64,000 nt of DNA from Dactylosporangium fulvum (GCF_025137375.1 NZ_CP073720.1:7588501-7652500); one strand, 5' to 3'. Positions 49,490 to 59,007 are shown, counted from the first letter of the stretch. The notes: a model not told the origin generated them from the letters alone. Numbers and translations are program-made.

Positions 49490-50893
49490 ATGTCAGAGAG
49501 CCCTTCCCGGATCGACGTCACCAACCCGGGCACCGGCGAACTGCTTGGCCAGGTGCCTGACCTGTCCGAGGAGCAGGTCATTACTATCGTTGCGAATGCC
49601 GGGAGCGGACAGCGCGCAGTCGCCGCGATGCCCGCCCACGCCCGAGCGGAACTCCTGCTCGACGTCGCGAGCCGGATCGAAGCCGCCCGGGATGAACTCG
49701 CCCGCCTGCTCGCGGCCGAGAACGGCAAACCGCTGGGGCAGACGCAGGGAGAGGTCGATGCGGCCATCCGCATCTTCCGCGGCTGTGCCGCCGAAGCTAC
49801 CCGGATCTTCGGCCGGCAGATCCCGCTGGACGCCGTCCCGGGTCTTGAGGCCCACCTCGCGGTCACCGTACGCGAACCGCTCGGCGTCGTCGCCGCGATC
49901 GTCCCCTTCAACTACCCCGTCGAGCTGTACGCGCACAAGGCCGCCGCAGCCATCGCGGCCGGCAACGCCGTGGTCGTCCAGCCGCCGTCGCGCTGCCCGC
50001 TGTCCCTCGTGCGGATCGACGAGATGTTCGCGGCGGCCGGCGCGCCCCGCTATGCGCACCAGCTTGTCACCGGCGGCGTGCGCGTCTCGCAACTGCTGGC
50101 CGAGCTTCCCGGGATCGCTGCCGTGACCCTGACCGGCAGCACGACGGCGGGACGGGAGATCGCCCGCCGCGGCGCCGCCACCTTCAAGAAGGTACTGCTC
50201 GAGCTCGGCGGCAACGACGCGCTGATCGTTTGCGACGACGCCGATGTGGACAAGGCCGCCGAGGCGGTGGTGCTCGGCCGCCTCGCCCGCGGCAACGGCC
50301 AGATCTGCTGCGCGGTCAAGCGGGTGTACGTCCACGAGGGAATCCACGACCGCTTCGTGGAGTCGCTCCTCGCCCAAACCGCCAAGCTCTCAGTCGGCGA
50401 CCAGCTCCTGCCCTCGACGGACGTCGGGCCGTTGATCGCGGAGAGCGCGGCGGTCGCTGTCGAGGCCGCGGTCGGCCGACTGGTTGCGGACGGCGCCACG
50501 CTCGCCGCAGGCGGGTCGCGTGACGGCGCCTTCTTCACCCCCACCGTCCTCGTCGACGTCCCCACGCAGAGCCCGGCGCTCGCCGAGGAGATCTTCGGCC
50601 CCGTGGCGCCGATCGCCCGCTTCTCCGACATCGCCGACGCGGTCCGGATGGCCAACGAGTCCCCGTACGGACTGCAGGCGGCGGTCTTCACCAGCGACAT
50701 CACCCGTGCCTTCCAGGTCGCCAAGCGGCTCGACGTCGGCGGCGTCGTCATCAACGGCTCCACCGCGCTACGCGCGGAGAACCTGCCCTTCGGCGGTACC
50801 AAGGAGACCGGTGGCTACCGCGAAGGCATTCACGAGACCGTCACCGACCTGACCCGGCAGAAGACGATGGTCGTGATGGGGGCGTTCGCGTGA
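49490..50893 (+). CDS. Aldehyde dehydrogenase (sugar or keto-acid semialdehyde type)
   Basis: A 467-residue ALDH starting at ATG 49490; an upstream reading in the same frame is not conserved. Motifs: PFNYPVELYAHK with the oxyanion Asn (N141), TLTGSTTAG, LELGGNDALI (E238) and GQICCAVKR with nucleophile C273. The short length and motif set resemble glyceraldehyde, lactaldehyde and alpha-ketoglutarate-semialdehyde dehydrogenases. It overlaps the ABC ATPase by four bases, so its substrate should arise from the imported sugar. With the aldolase and kinase downstream, oxidation of a sugar aldehyde to a sugar acid, or of lactaldehyde/glyceraldehyde, is likely. Confidence 0.92.
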   Translation: MSESPSRIDVTNPGTGELLGQVPDLSEEQVITIVANAGSGQRAVAAMPAHARAELLLDVASRIEAARDELARLLAAENGKPLGQTQGEVDAAIRIFRGCAAEATRIFGRQIPLDAVPGLEAHLAVTVREPLGVVAAIVPFNYPVELYAHKAAAAIAAGNAVVVQPPSRCPLSLVRIDEMFAAAGAPRYAHQLVTGGVRVSQLLAELPGIAAVTLTGSTTAGREIARRGAATFKKVLLELGGNDALIVCDDADVDKAAEAVVLGRLARGNGQICCAVKRVYVHEGIHDRFVESLLAQTAKLSVGDQLLPSTDVGPLIAESAAVAVEAAVGRLVADGATLAAGGSRDGAFFTPTVLVDVPTQSPALAEEIFGPVAPIARFSDIADAVRMANESPYGLQAAVFTSDITRAFQVAKRLDVGGVVINGSTALRAENLPFGGTKETGGYREGIHETVTDLTRQKTMVVMGAFA

Positions 50894-52377
50894 CGCTCGA
50901 GGTGCGTGCCGTCCGCAAGGCGTACGGCAGCGTCGAGGTGCTCCACGGGGTGGATCTCATCGGTAACGGCGGCGACGTGGTCGCCGTCGTCGGGGCCAAC
51001 GGCGCCGGCAAGTCCACCCTCATCAAAATCCTTTCCGGGGCCGAGTCGTTGGATTCCGGCGAGCTGTGGCTGGACGGCCAGCGTCTGGCCCTCCGTACCC
51101 CGCACGACGCCCAGGCCGCCGGAATCCGGACGGTCTACCAGGAGCTGACGCTGATCCCCGGGCTTTCGGTGACCGAAAACCTGCTGCTGGGCCGGATGCC
51201 CCGGAGGGCCGGCCTGATCGACTGGACCGAGGCGCACCGCCGGGCAAGGACGCTGCTCGACGAGGCCGGGTTCAGCGGTATCGACCCGGCCACCCTGGCA
51301 GGTGACCTGACGGTCGCACGCCAGCAGATGGTCGAGATCGCCAAGGCGTTGGCGTCGGAGCCGCGCGTGCTCGTCCTCGACGAACCGTCGGCGGTGCTTG
51401 CCGGCCGCGACCTCGACGCGCTCTTCGCCCTCATCCGCCGGCTGCAGGAGCGCGGCGTCCTGATCATCTACGTCTCTCACCGGCTCGCCGAGGTGACCGA
51501 GCTGGCTACATCGATCGTAGTGATCCGCGACGGCACGGTCGTCAAGACGACGGAACCGGCCCGCACGAGCGAAAACGAACTCATCACGCTCATGGCGGGC
51601 CGCAAGCTCGAGCGCATCTACCCGGACGCGCGACCGGAACCGGGCGGGGAACTGCTGACGGTACGGGGGCTGAGCCGGCCCGGCGAGTTCGAGAACGTGA
51701 GCTTCACGCTCCACGCCGGCGAAATCGTCGGCATGTTCGGGCTGGTCGGCGCCGGCCGTAGCGAGCTCGCCCGGTGCCTGTTCGGCGACACCCGCGTCGC
51801 TTCGGGGACAGTGTCCCTGGACGGCACGCCGGTCCGCTTCGACCATCCTGCGGCCGCGATCTCGGCCGGACTGGCGCTCGTGACCGAGGACCGCAAGCGC
51901 ACCGGGATGGTCGCGTCGATGAGCGTGCGGGACAACATCGCGCTGGCCACCCTGCATGCGCGAAAGCGTGGCCCGCTGATCGACCGGCGCCGCCAGAAGG
52001 CGACCGTCAACGAGATGATCGCCAAGTTCGACATCCGTCCCGATGACTGCGCCGCGCTGCCGATCGCAACGCTGAGCGGCGGTAACCAGCAGAAGAGCAT
52101 CCTCGCCAAGTGGCTGCTGGCCGGGCCACGCGTGCTCATCCTCGACGAGCCGACCCGTGGCGTCGACATGGCAACCCGGGTGGACATCTACCGGACCATC
52201 GACGCGCTGGCCCGGTCCGGGCATGCCGTACTGCTCATCTCCTCGGACCTGGCCGAGGTGATCGGTGCGACGGACCGAGTCCTGGTCATGCGCAACGGGC
52301 AGATATCCGGCGAGATCCGATCTGACACAGCGACCGAGGACCAGGTCCTCGGCTATTCGATTCGAGAGGCAGCATGA
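50890..52377 (+). CDS. Ribose-type sugar ABC importer, double ATPase (RbsA family)
   Basis: A 495-residue protein with two ABC domains. The first has Walker A GANGAGKST and LVLDEPSAVL; the second, as usual in RbsA proteins, has a degenerate P-loop GLVGAGRSE but an intact signature LSGGNQQK and LILDEPTRGVD. It starts at a GTG overlapping the dehydrogenase stop and ends overlapping the permease start, so translation is coupled. It energises uptake of a monosaccharide. Confidence 0.95.
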   Translation: MTLEVRAVRKAYGSVEVLHGVDLIGNGGDVVAVVGANGAGKSTLIKILSGAESLDSGELWLDGQRLALRTPHDAQAAGIRTVYQELTLIPGLSVTENLLLGRMPRRAGLIDWTEAHRRARTLLDEAGFSGIDPATLAGDLTVARQQMVEIAKALASEPRVLVLDEPSAVLAGRDLDALFALIRRLQERGVLIIYVSHRLAEVTELATSIVVIRDGTVVKTTEPARTSENELITLMAGRKLERIYPDARPEPGGELLTVRGLSRPGEFENVSFTLHAGEIVGMFGLVGAGRSELARCLFGDTRVASGTVSLDGTPVRFDHPAAAISAGLALVTEDRKRTGMVASMSVRDNIALATLHARKRGPLIDRRRQKATVNEMIAKFDIRPDDCAALPIATLSGGNQQKSILAKWLLAGPRVLILDEPTRGVDMATRVDIYRTIDALARSGHAVLLISSDLAEVIGATDRVLVMRNGQISGEIRSDTATEDQVLGYSIREAA

Positions 52378-53372
52378 CGTCGAGGCGCTTGACCAAGCCC
52401 GCCGAGGCGATGGCCACGTCGTCGTCCCGGTTACCGCGTTTCATAGGCGGTCGTCCCATCACCCCGATGGGCATATTGGTCGTCCTGCTGGTGGTCATGG
52501 TCGGCGTCATGGCGCTGTCGACCGACGGCTTCCTGACCGAGCGCAACCTCACCAACCTGCTCAAGCAGATGGTGACCACCGGGCTTTTGGCCTTCGGCAT
52601 GCTCGTCGTCATCCTCACCGGCGGGATCGACCTCTCGGTCGGATCGGTAGTGGCGTTCACCGGCATTGTGAGCGCCGGGCTCATCGCCGACCTGCCGATT
52701 CCCGTCGCCATGGCGGTCGCGATCGCCGCCGGCATAGGTTTCGGCCTCATCAACGGCATTCTCGTCGCCGGCTTCAACCTCGCACCGTTCGTGGTCACAC
52801 TCGCGGCGCTGACGACGATTCGAGGCCTGGCGTTCGTCTACTCCGAGGTGCCGATCTCCCCCAGTGACCCGGGATTCTTCAGCTTGGGCACGGCGATGGT
52901 GGGTCCGATCCCGCTGACCACGGTCATCATGTTCGCGGTCTTCATCGTGGGCGGAATCTTCTTGAGCCAGACGCCAGCCGGCCGCGCGATCTACGCGATC
53001 GGCGGTAACGCCGAGACCGTACGGCTCGCCGGGATCAGCGTACGCAAGCACGTCGTCCTCGCCTACGCGATCAGCGGTGCCTGCGCCGGGCTGGCCGGAG
53101 TGATCCTCGCCAGCCGGGTCGGGATCGCCCAGCCAAGCGTCGGCGTCGCCTTCGAACTCGACGCCATCGCCGCCTGCGTGATCGGCGGTGCCAGCCTGGC
53201 CGGTGGACGCGGCTCGGTGCGAGCGGCGTTCGGCGGAGTACTCGTGCTCGCACTCATCAACAACCTGCTCAACCTGCACGGGGTGCAGAGCTACTGGCAG
53301 CAGGTCCTCAAGGGATTGATCATCGTGGCGGTCATCCTTGTCCAGCGGCGCTCCCAGCGGCGCCGGACCTGA
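52374..53372 (+). CDS. Ribose-type sugar ABC importer, permease (RbsC family)
   Basis: A 332-residue membrane protein with eight to ten hydrophobic helices and the family signatures GGIDLSVGSVVAFTGI and the coupling region AIYAIGGNAETVRLAGISVR. The region CVIGGASLAGGRGSVRAAFG near the end is also typical. ATG overlaps the ATPase stop (ATGA). It forms the membrane channel as a homodimer. Confidence 0.95.
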   Translation: MTSRRLTKPAEAMATSSSRLPRFIGGRPITPMGILVVLLVVMVGVMALSTDGFLTERNLTNLLKQMVTTGLLAFGMLVVILTGGIDLSVGSVVAFTGIVSAGLIADLPIPVAMAVAIAAGIGFGLINGILVAGFNLAPFVVTLAALTTIRGLAFVYSEVPISPSDPGFFSLGTAMVGPIPLTTVIMFAVFIVGGIFLSQTPAGRAIYAIGGNAETVRLAGISVRKHVVLAYAISGACAGLAGVILASRVGIAQPSVGVAFELDAIAACVIGGASLAGGRGSVRAAFGGVLVLALINNLLNLHGVQSYWQQVLKGLIIVAVILVQRRSQRRRT

Positions 53373-53406
53373 GTCCGCATCACGGCCAACACATTTAGGA
53401 GAGGGA

Positions 53407-54381
53407 ATGCGAATCAAAAAAATCGGCGCCCTGTTGTTAGTGGGGACCCTGGGCCTCGGACTCGCGGCGTGCAGTTCGGACAAGGACGGCGACGGCAGCG
53501 GCGACGGCAAGGCCAAGGGCCGCACTGTCGGCGTCGCCAACTTCACCCTCGGCGGCCCGTACTTCAACGGCATGGACCGGGCGATCAAGGCGCAGGCGGA
53601 GAGTAAGGGCGTCACGGTCATCAGCACCGACGCCAACGGCGACGCCGCGAAGCTCGCCTCCAACGTCGAGGACCTGATCAGCCGGAAAGTCGATGCGGTG
53701 ATCATCTCCGGTGGCCCGCTCGAGTCGGCGCCCGCCGCCCTCAACTCACTGAAGGCGGCCAAGATCCCGGTGATCCTCGTCGACCGGAAGTTCCAGACCG
53801 GCGAGTACACCAGCTGGATCGGCCCGGACAACCAGCGGATCGGTGTGCAGGACGGTGAGTTCCTCGCCAAGCAGCTGCCCGACGGCGGTAAGGTCGCCAT
53901 CATCAAGGGTGGCCCGGCCGACAACAGCATCGGTCTGGCGCGGACCAACGGCCTGAAGTCCGCGCTCGGCAAGGACTCGAAGTTCACGCTCGTCGAGGCG
54001 CCCGACTTCGGGAACTGGGGCTCCGACGGCGGGCTGGCCGTGATGGAGAGCCTGCTCGCCTCGCACAAGGATCTGAAGGCCGTGTTCTGCGAGAACGACG
54101 CGATGTGCCTCGGCGCCCAGCGCGCCATCGCGAACGCGAACCTGAGCAGCCAGATCATCATCGCCGGTGTCGACGGCCAACTCGAGGCGCTGCAGGAGAT
54201 CGCCAAGGGCGGGAACTACGTCGTCACTGGGCTGAACAGCGCCGACCAGATCGGCCGCCTCGGGCTCGACCGGGCGATCGAGGTGCTCGACGGCAAGAAC
54301 GTGGAGAAGGACACGGTTGTCGACTCTCCGCAGATCACCAAGCAGAACGCGCAGGAGTTCATCGACAAGAGCAAGTCCTGA
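53407..54381 (+). CDS. Sugar-binding lipoprotein of ribose-type ABC importer
   Basis: A 324-residue periplasmic-binding-protein-like lipoprotein starting at ATG 53407 with an AGGAGAGGG site. The signal is MRIKKIGALLLVGTLGLGLA with lipobox LAAC, then an Asp/Gly/Lys linker. The type I sugar-binding fold follows: VGVANFTLGGPYFNGMDRAI, VDAVIISGGPLES, VFCENDAMCLGAQRAI and IAGVDGQLEALQ. It captures a sugar outside the cell for the importer. A hairpin follows at 54395. Confidence 0.95.
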   Translation: MRIKKIGALLLVGTLGLGLAACSSDKDGDGSGDGKAKGRTVGVANFTLGGPYFNGMDRAIKAQAESKGVTVISTDANGDAAKLASNVEDLISRKVDAVIISGGPLESAPAALNSLKAAKIPVILVDRKFQTGEYTSWIGPDNQRIGVQDGEFLAKQLPDGGKVAIIKGGPADNSIGLARTNGLKSALGKDSKFTLVEAPDFGNWGSDGGLAVMESLLASHKDLKAVFCENDAMCLGAQRAIANANLSSQIIIAGVDGQLEALQEIAKGGNYVVTGLNSADQIGRLGLDRAIEVLDGKNVEKDTVVDSPQITKQNAQEFIDKSKS

Positions 54382-54394
54382 GCTGGCGCGGTGG

Positions 54395-54418
54395 CCGGCG
54401 CAGCAGTCACTGCGCCGG
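54395..54418 (+). terminator. Hairpin after the sugar-binding protein gene
   Basis: CCGGCGCAG (54395-54403), loop CAGTCA, CTGCGCCGG (54410-54418). It may end the transporter transcript or only attenuate it before the next gene. Confidence 0.65.
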
Positions 54419-54471
54419 TCCCCGTGCGGCGTCTGCAGCGACGAGTCAGCAGCAGGCGCCTGAAATCCCGA

Positions 54472-54483
54472 GGTTGCACAACC
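54472..54483. promoter_or_regulatory. Operator-like site GGTTGCACAACC, copy 1
   Basis: GGTTG-CA-CAACC lies 34 bp before the DUF5107-like gene. The surrounding 17 bases (54467-54483) recur exactly at 57372-57388. The dyad resembles sites of LacI- or IclR-type regulators. Confidence 0.5.
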
Positions 54484-54516
54484 ACTGGCAGCGTAGCCAG
54501 CAAGTAAGGAGATGCA

Positions 54517-57264
54517 GTGCGTAGAAAACGGAGACTGAGGGCGCGCCTCGCCGGCCTGGTCATCGGAGCCGTAGCCATTTCGGCTGTGGGCGTCCCGGCA
54601 AACGCAGGCGCGGCGGTGAGTTACGCTACGGCTTCGGGCGAGCAGGGCAAGAACGAGTCGCAGGGGAACCGGGCACGCCTTCTCGTAACCGGCGTCCGGG
54701 CCCTCGACACCAAGTCGTTCGAGATCACCTTCAACAACGACCTCACCGAGCAGATCCGTCAGTTCGTCACCGGAAACCCGGCCTACCTCACGGAGTTCAT
54801 CCGGGTCTCGGGCGGGACGGCGGGGCAGCCGGACGCGGCGCTCGACGGCGGCGCGCTCAACAGGATCAGCGGCACCCGTCTCTTTGTGGTCGACGGGGCC
54901 ACGAGCTCGCTGCGCGTGCTGCTGGGCGCGGGTGCGAGCCTGGGCGACGCGCGCTACCAGGTCTGGTTCGACGGCAAGGGTCGCGACCTGGCCGACGATC
55001 TGCTGATCGCCGGCGCCAACGGCTCGACCCTGCGCGGGACCACGACCACCCCGCGAGACCTGCGCGGCACAACCCGGCCGGCGGAGAAGGCCTCAATCGC
55101 ATCGGCGACGGCCACCGACTCACGTTCGGTCCGCATCGTCTTCGCGAACCCGGTCTACGCCGCTATGCCCGCCTCGCGGTACACCGGCACAGGCATCACG
55201 GTCACCCGTCCGGACGGCACCACGGTCCGTCCGGTGTACGTCCAGAAGGTGGGCGGCACGGACAACACCGCCTGGGACCTGACGTTCTCCGAGGATCTCG
55301 GCGCGGGATCGCACGCGGTCGCGATCAACGGAGCGCAGCACGCGTTGACCACGTCGATCGGCAACCTGGCGAACACGGACGTCCTGTCCGCGTCGTTCGA
55401 AGGCGTGACCAAGCAGCGGAGCGCGCCCCGGGTCACCGACATCACTGTCAGCGACGACCGGGAAACGATCGTCGTCTCCTTCGACCGCAAGATCGCCGCA
55501 GTCAACGGCGGGGACGAGAACGTACCGCTGGCCGAGACGCCGGGCGGCACCGGCGGCACGACGCTCACCCGTGCCCAGCTGCTCGCCGCGGTCGATCTGT
55601 CGGGCGTTCTCGAAGGCGCCGGGGACGGCGCCTCGACGCTCGCGCAGAACCTGGAGAAGGTGGCGGCATACGCCCCGGACCTGCACACTCTCGTCATCAA
55701 GATCGAGAAGGGCAGCCTGCTGAAGGCCAGCACCCGCGGTTCGGTCACCATCCAGGCGGGTGCCGTCACCGATCTGGCCGGCGTCGGCAACACCCGCGCG
55801 ACGGTCGACTTCAAGGTGCCGAACTCCAAGCCGAAGAAGACCTCGTACGACCCGAACGCTGCCGACTACCTCCGCGTCGACCGGAACGCGAGCGTGACCT
55901 TCCGGCACAACGCGTTCGAGTTCACCAACGCGCCGAGTGACCTCTCGGTCCGCCGGGAAAACGTCGAGAACCGGCTGGTGAACGAAAAGATCGACGCGAT
56001 CCGGGTCGAGAACAAGTACATCGAGGCGACGTTCATCCCAGGCTACGGCGGCCGCCTGCTCTCGTTGATCTACAAGCCGACGGGGAACGATCTGCTGTAC
56101 ACCAACCCGACCGGCACGCCGTACGGCTTCAACAACAACCCGGTCGGGCGCCCCGGGACCAGCCCCTTCTACCACAACTGGCTCATGGTCTGGGGCGGCA
56201 TCTTCCCGACGGTGACCGAGGCGGAGCACGGCAAGTACTGGTTCCTGCCGTGGGACTACTCGATCAGCGAGACCGCCGACGCGGTCTCGATCACGATGAC
56301 CAACAAGGACACCGTCCACTACGCCGACCGGCCGTCGCGTTACGTGTACGGCCCGACCAGGCTCGAAACGGCCGTGACCTACACGGTCGGCAAGACGGCA
56401 CCGAGCGTGGACATGTCGGTCGGGATCCACAACCCCGGCACCCAGACCGTTTCGTACGAGTACTGGACCTGCACCACGCTCGCGCCGGGTGCCGCCTCCG
56501 ACCAGGGCTCGCCGACGATGGAGATCGTTTCGCCGGTCAGCGTCATTCAGCGCGATCCCGCGTACACCTGGATGGCGAATGTGGAGAAGCCGGCCAACCC
56601 GGCGACTCCGAACGACCGCTACCTGGTCCTCGACAAGCTCAACAAGATGGTCAACTGGCGTGGTGACGGCATCGCGTACGGCCAGGGCCTGGCGCAGAAT
56701 CCGCAGGGCGACTGGTGGGGCGTCATCAACCACGAGAACGGCGAGGGTGTCGTGCGGGTCGGCGACAACAAGGTGACGCCGGGCATGAAGTTCTGGGAGT
56801 GGGGCTTCAACTCCTCGTTCGACACGAACATCTACCGCAACGGCAGCTCGGCGCGTCCGTACATCGAGCTCTGGGCGGGCACCTCGGACCGGTTCTTCCA
56901 GGCGGCGAAGATCGCCCCGGGCGCGACCACCTCGTGGACGGAGACCTTCCTGCCGACCATGGACCTGGCCGGCGTCACCAACGCGAACAAGGCGGGCGCC
57001 GCTGAGGTGGCCTTCCAGCGCACCGGCGGCAAACTGACGGTCCGCGGTGACGTGTTCTCCACGCACATCGGCCAGAACCTGCGGGTGGAGCTCGTCGACA
57101 AGGCGACGGGCCGAGTCCTCGCCGGCAAGTCGTTCACCGCGACCGCGGACCAGTCCGCCGACCTCTCCGCGGAGGTCGTCGACGGTGCGACGGTCCAGCT
57201 CGTGCTGACCGACCGGGCCGGCAACGTGCTGCTGCAGGCCGAGAAGTCGGCGGCAGGCGCGTAA
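54517..57264 (+). CDS. Secreted DUF5107-like protein (galactose-mutarotase-like fold)
   Basis: A 915-residue secreted protein with a GTG start after AAGGAGATG. A signal peptide (LAGLVIGAVAISAVGVPANA) is followed by ~430 residues of beta-rich Ig-like modules (TVSDDRETIVVSFDRKIAAV), and from ~470 a DUF5107-like domain: NKYIEATFIPGYGGRLLSLI, NDLLYTNPTGTPYGFNNNP, WGVINHENGEGVV. That domain belongs to the galactose-mutarotase-like superfamily, which includes sugar epimerases and glycan lyases. It sits in the importer locus, so it probably acts on an extracellular glycan whose products are imported. No enzyme activity can be assigned from motifs. Confidence 0.82.
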   Translation: MRRKRRLRARLAGLVIGAVAISAVGVPANAGAAVSYATASGEQGKNESQGNRARLLVTGVRALDTKSFEITFNNDLTEQIRQFVTGNPAYLTEFIRVSGGTAGQPDAALDGGALNRISGTRLFVVDGATSSLRVLLGAGASLGDARYQVWFDGKGRDLADDLLIAGANGSTLRGTTTTPRDLRGTTRPAEKASIASATATDSRSVRIVFANPVYAAMPASRYTGTGITVTRPDGTTVRPVYVQKVGGTDNTAWDLTFSEDLGAGSHAVAINGAQHALTTSIGNLANTDVLSASFEGVTKQRSAPRVTDITVSDDRETIVVSFDRKIAAVNGGDENVPLAETPGGTGGTTLTRAQLLAAVDLSGVLEGAGDGASTLAQNLEKVAAYAPDLHTLVIKIEKGSLLKASTRGSVTIQAGAVTDLAGVGNTRATVDFKVPNSKPKKTSYDPNAADYLRVDRNASVTFRHNAFEFTNAPSDLSVRRENVENRLVNEKIDAIRVENKYIEATFIPGYGGRLLSLIYKPTGNDLLYTNPTGTPYGFNNNPVGRPGTSPFYHNWLMVWGGIFPTVTEAEHGKYWFLPWDYSISETADAVSITMTNKDTVHYADRPSRYVYGPTRLETAVTYTVGKTAPSVDMSVGIHNPGTQTVSYEYWTCTTLAPGAASDQGSPTMEIVSPVSVIQRDPAYTWMANVEKPANPATPNDRYLVLDKLNKMVNWRGDGIAYGQGLAQNPQGDWWGVINHENGEGVVRVGDNKVTPGMKFWEWGFNSSFDTNIYRNGSSARPYIELWAGTSDRFFQAAKIAPGATTSWTETFLPTMDLAGVTNANKAGAAEVAFQRTGGKLTVRGDVFSTHIGQNLRVELVDKATGRVLAGKSFTATADQSADLSAEVVDGATVQLVLTDRAGNVLLQAEKSAAGA

Positions 57265-57284
57265 CTTCGGAGTCAGACAGAGAA

Positions 57285-57321
57285 GTGTTGGGGCGGCGTC
57301 CACGGGGCGCCGCCCCAACAC
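57285..57321 (+). terminator. Strong terminator after the DUF5107-like gene
   Basis: A perfect 14-bp stem, GTGTTGGGGCGGCG (57285-57298), nine-base loop, complement 57308-57321, 20 bp after the stop. Confidence 0.85.
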
Positions 57322-57376
57322 CGTGCCGGGCCGCAGTCACAGCCCGGTGCATGCGCAGAGCACGATCCGAACCCGA

Positions 57377-57388
57377 GGTTGCACAACC
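57377..57388. promoter_or_regulatory. Operator-like site GGTTGCACAACC, copy 2
   Basis: Identical to 54472-54483, within a 17-base exact repeat. It is followed at 57408 by an ATG with an upstream GGAG (MRNPNDTGSVRACAVDGDFG), a frame that runs into the end of the convergent IclR gene and looks truncated. This is probably the promoter remnant of a deleted gene of the same regulon. Confidence 0.45.
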
Positions 57389-57510
57389 CAAGAAATGGAG
57401 CAGGCAATGCGCAACCCCAACGATACCGGGTCGGTCCGGGCGTGCGCGGTCGATGGAGATTTTGGGCTCCGCGGGGCCGGTCGACTACCTGCCGACAGGA
57501 GCCGGCCGCC

Positions 57511-58287
57511 TCAGGCCGTGGACAGCAGGGCACCCGCGGCCTTGATCTGGTCGACGGCCCGGCGTAGCGCGACCACGATCTGTTCCTCGCTGTCCGCGCC
57601 GAGCCGCGCCCCCGGCACGGACAGGCTGATCGCGTCGGTCGCCGGTGTCTGCAACGGTACGGCCATCGCGAAGCAGACGATGCCTTCGGTGTTTTCCTCG
57701 CGATCCACGGCGTAGCCGCGTGCCCGGACGGTGCTGAGCTCGGCGCGCAGCGCGTCCCGGGTGGTGATGGTGTGCGCGGTAAGTGCCTGCAGCGGCCAGG
57801 CCAGGAGTTGGTCGAGGGCGTCGTCGGGGCGGTCGGCGAGCAGTACCTTGCCCAGCGCAGTGGCGTGGGCCGGCAGCTGCCGGCCGATCGCGCTATAGAG
57901 CCGCAAGGGGTGTACCGACTCGCGTTTGGCCAGATAGACAACATGCGCGCCGTCGAGGCGTCCGAGGTGCACCGTTTCCCCGAACTGCTGCGACAGGTCG
58001 TCGAGCACCCCGCCCAACAGGCCCACGGTGTCGTCCGTCATAAGGTAAGCGGCGCCGACCTGAAGAGCACGGACGCCCAGCCCGAATCTGGTTCCGGTGT
58101 CGTCGCTTTCCACCCAGCCGCGTTTCGCCATCGTCCGAAGAATGCCGTGCAGACTGCTTTTCGGGATGTTCAGGGCGCGGGCCAGGTCGACCAAAGAACG
58201 CCGGTGCGGCGAGGCGGCCAGCGCCTCAAGTACCTCCAATGTCCGGCTGGCGGACTTCACCGGTTGGAACGGTTCGGGTGATGGCAT
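57511..58287 (-). CDS. IclR family transcriptional regulator
   Basis: A 258-residue IclR protein: helix-turn-helix at ~12-60 (SASRTLEVLEALAASPHRRS, IPKSSLHGILRTMAKRGWVE) and effector domain to the end, with ETVHLGRLDGAHVVYLAKRE and GRQLPAHATALGKVLLA. It is divergent from the aldolase-kinase pair, 54 bp apart, so it should control it. Typical inducers for such pairs are 2-keto-3-deoxygluconate or related keto acids. Confidence 0.93.
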   Translation of the reverse strand: MPSPEPFQPVKSASRTLEVLEALAASPHRRSLVDLARALNIPKSSLHGILRTMAKRGWVESDDTGTRFGLGVRALQVGAAYLMTDDTVGLLGGVLDDLSQQFGETVHLGRLDGAHVVYLAKRESVHPLRLYSAIGRQLPAHATALGKVLLADRPDDALDQLLAWPLQALTAHTITTRDALRAELSTVRARGYAVDREENTEGIVCFAMAVPLQTPATDAISLSVPGARLGADSEEQIVVALRRAVDQIKAAGALLSTA

Positions 58288-58306
58288 GACGCATACCTTA
58301 GCGGGG

Positions 58307-58334
58307 TTGACACCTTGACCGACACCGATAGAGT
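58307..58334 (+). promoter_or_regulatory. Promoter of the aldolase-kinase operon
   Basis: TTGACA (58307-58312), a 16-bp spacer and TAGAGT (58329-58334). The GTG at 58342 lies seven bases beyond, so the transcript may be leaderless. The IclR gene starts only 20 bp to the left, so its product can easily cover this site. Confidence 0.65.
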
Positions 58335-58341
58335 TCTATAT

Positions 58342-59004
58342 GTGACTGGTGTTCAGTACGATGAACAGCCAAGCGTTGCGTCCACCATCGGCACAAGCCG
58401 CCTCCTCCCGGTCGTCGTGCTCGACAACGCCCGCGATGCGGATCCACTCGCCGACGCCCTCGCCCAAGGCGGCCTGCACAGCATCGAGGTGACCTTCCGA
58501 ACCGACGCCGCAGCCGACGCCATGCGTGTCATGTCCGAGCGCCCGGAACTGCTCGTCGGCGCAGGCACTGTGCTGACACCAGCCCAGGTCGACCAGGCCG
58601 TCGAGGCCGGTGCGCGGTTCATCGTCAGCCCCGGTTTCGGACCCGCCGTCGTACGACACTGCCAGCAGCTCGGTGTCCCAGTATTCCCCGGAGCGGCCAC
58701 CGCCACCGAGATCCAGATGGCGCTCGACGCGGGCCTGGACACGGTCAAGTTCTTTCCGGCCGAGCAACTCGGCGGCATCGGAATGATCAAGTCGCTCGCC
58801 GCACCGTTCCGCTCGCTGCGGTTCATCCCGACCGGCGGAGTCAACACCCACAACCTCGCCGACTACCTCTCCCATCCCGCGGTCCTGGCGGTCGGCGGCA
58901 CCTGGATGGTCGCCCCCGATCTGATCGCCGCCGGCCGCTGGGACGAGGTCACAGCCCGCACCGCGGCGGCCGTTGCCGCCGCCCGTCCCGCAGCGGAGGC
59001 ATGA
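58342..59004 (+). CDS. eda: 2-keto-3-deoxy-6-phosphogluconate (KDPG) aldolase family
   Basis: A 220-residue class I aldolase, normal for the family, taking GTG 58342 (just after the -10) as start. Key residues: catalytic Glu in SIEVTFRT (E49), GAGTVLTP, and the Schiff-base Lys in DTVKFFPAEQ (K136). It cleaves KDPG to pyruvate and glyceraldehyde-3-phosphate; the galactonate isomer or hydroxy-oxoglutarate are possible alternatives in this family. The kinase four bases downstream would make its substrate. Confidence 0.92.
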   Translation: MTGVQYDEQPSVASTIGTSRLLPVVVLDNARDADPLADALAQGGLHSIEVTFRTDAAADAMRVMSERPELLVGAGTVLTPAQVDQAVEAGARFIVSPGFGPAVVRHCQQLGVPVFPGAATATEIQMALDAGLDTVKFFPAEQLGGIGMIKSLAAPFRSLRFIPTGGVNTHNLADYLSHPAVLAVGGTWMVAPDLIAAGRWDEVTARTAAAVAAARPAAEA

Positions 59005-59007
59005 CCG

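Noticed and set aside
55120..57321. A 733-codon minus-strand frame
   Set aside because: Antisense shadow of the DUF5107-like gene, with the same GC-driven composition.
57408..57715. A small ORF with a ribosome site after the second GGTTGCACAACC copy
   Set aside because: Only its first codons look real; the rest is antisense to the IclR gene, so I treat it as a truncated relic and not a gene.
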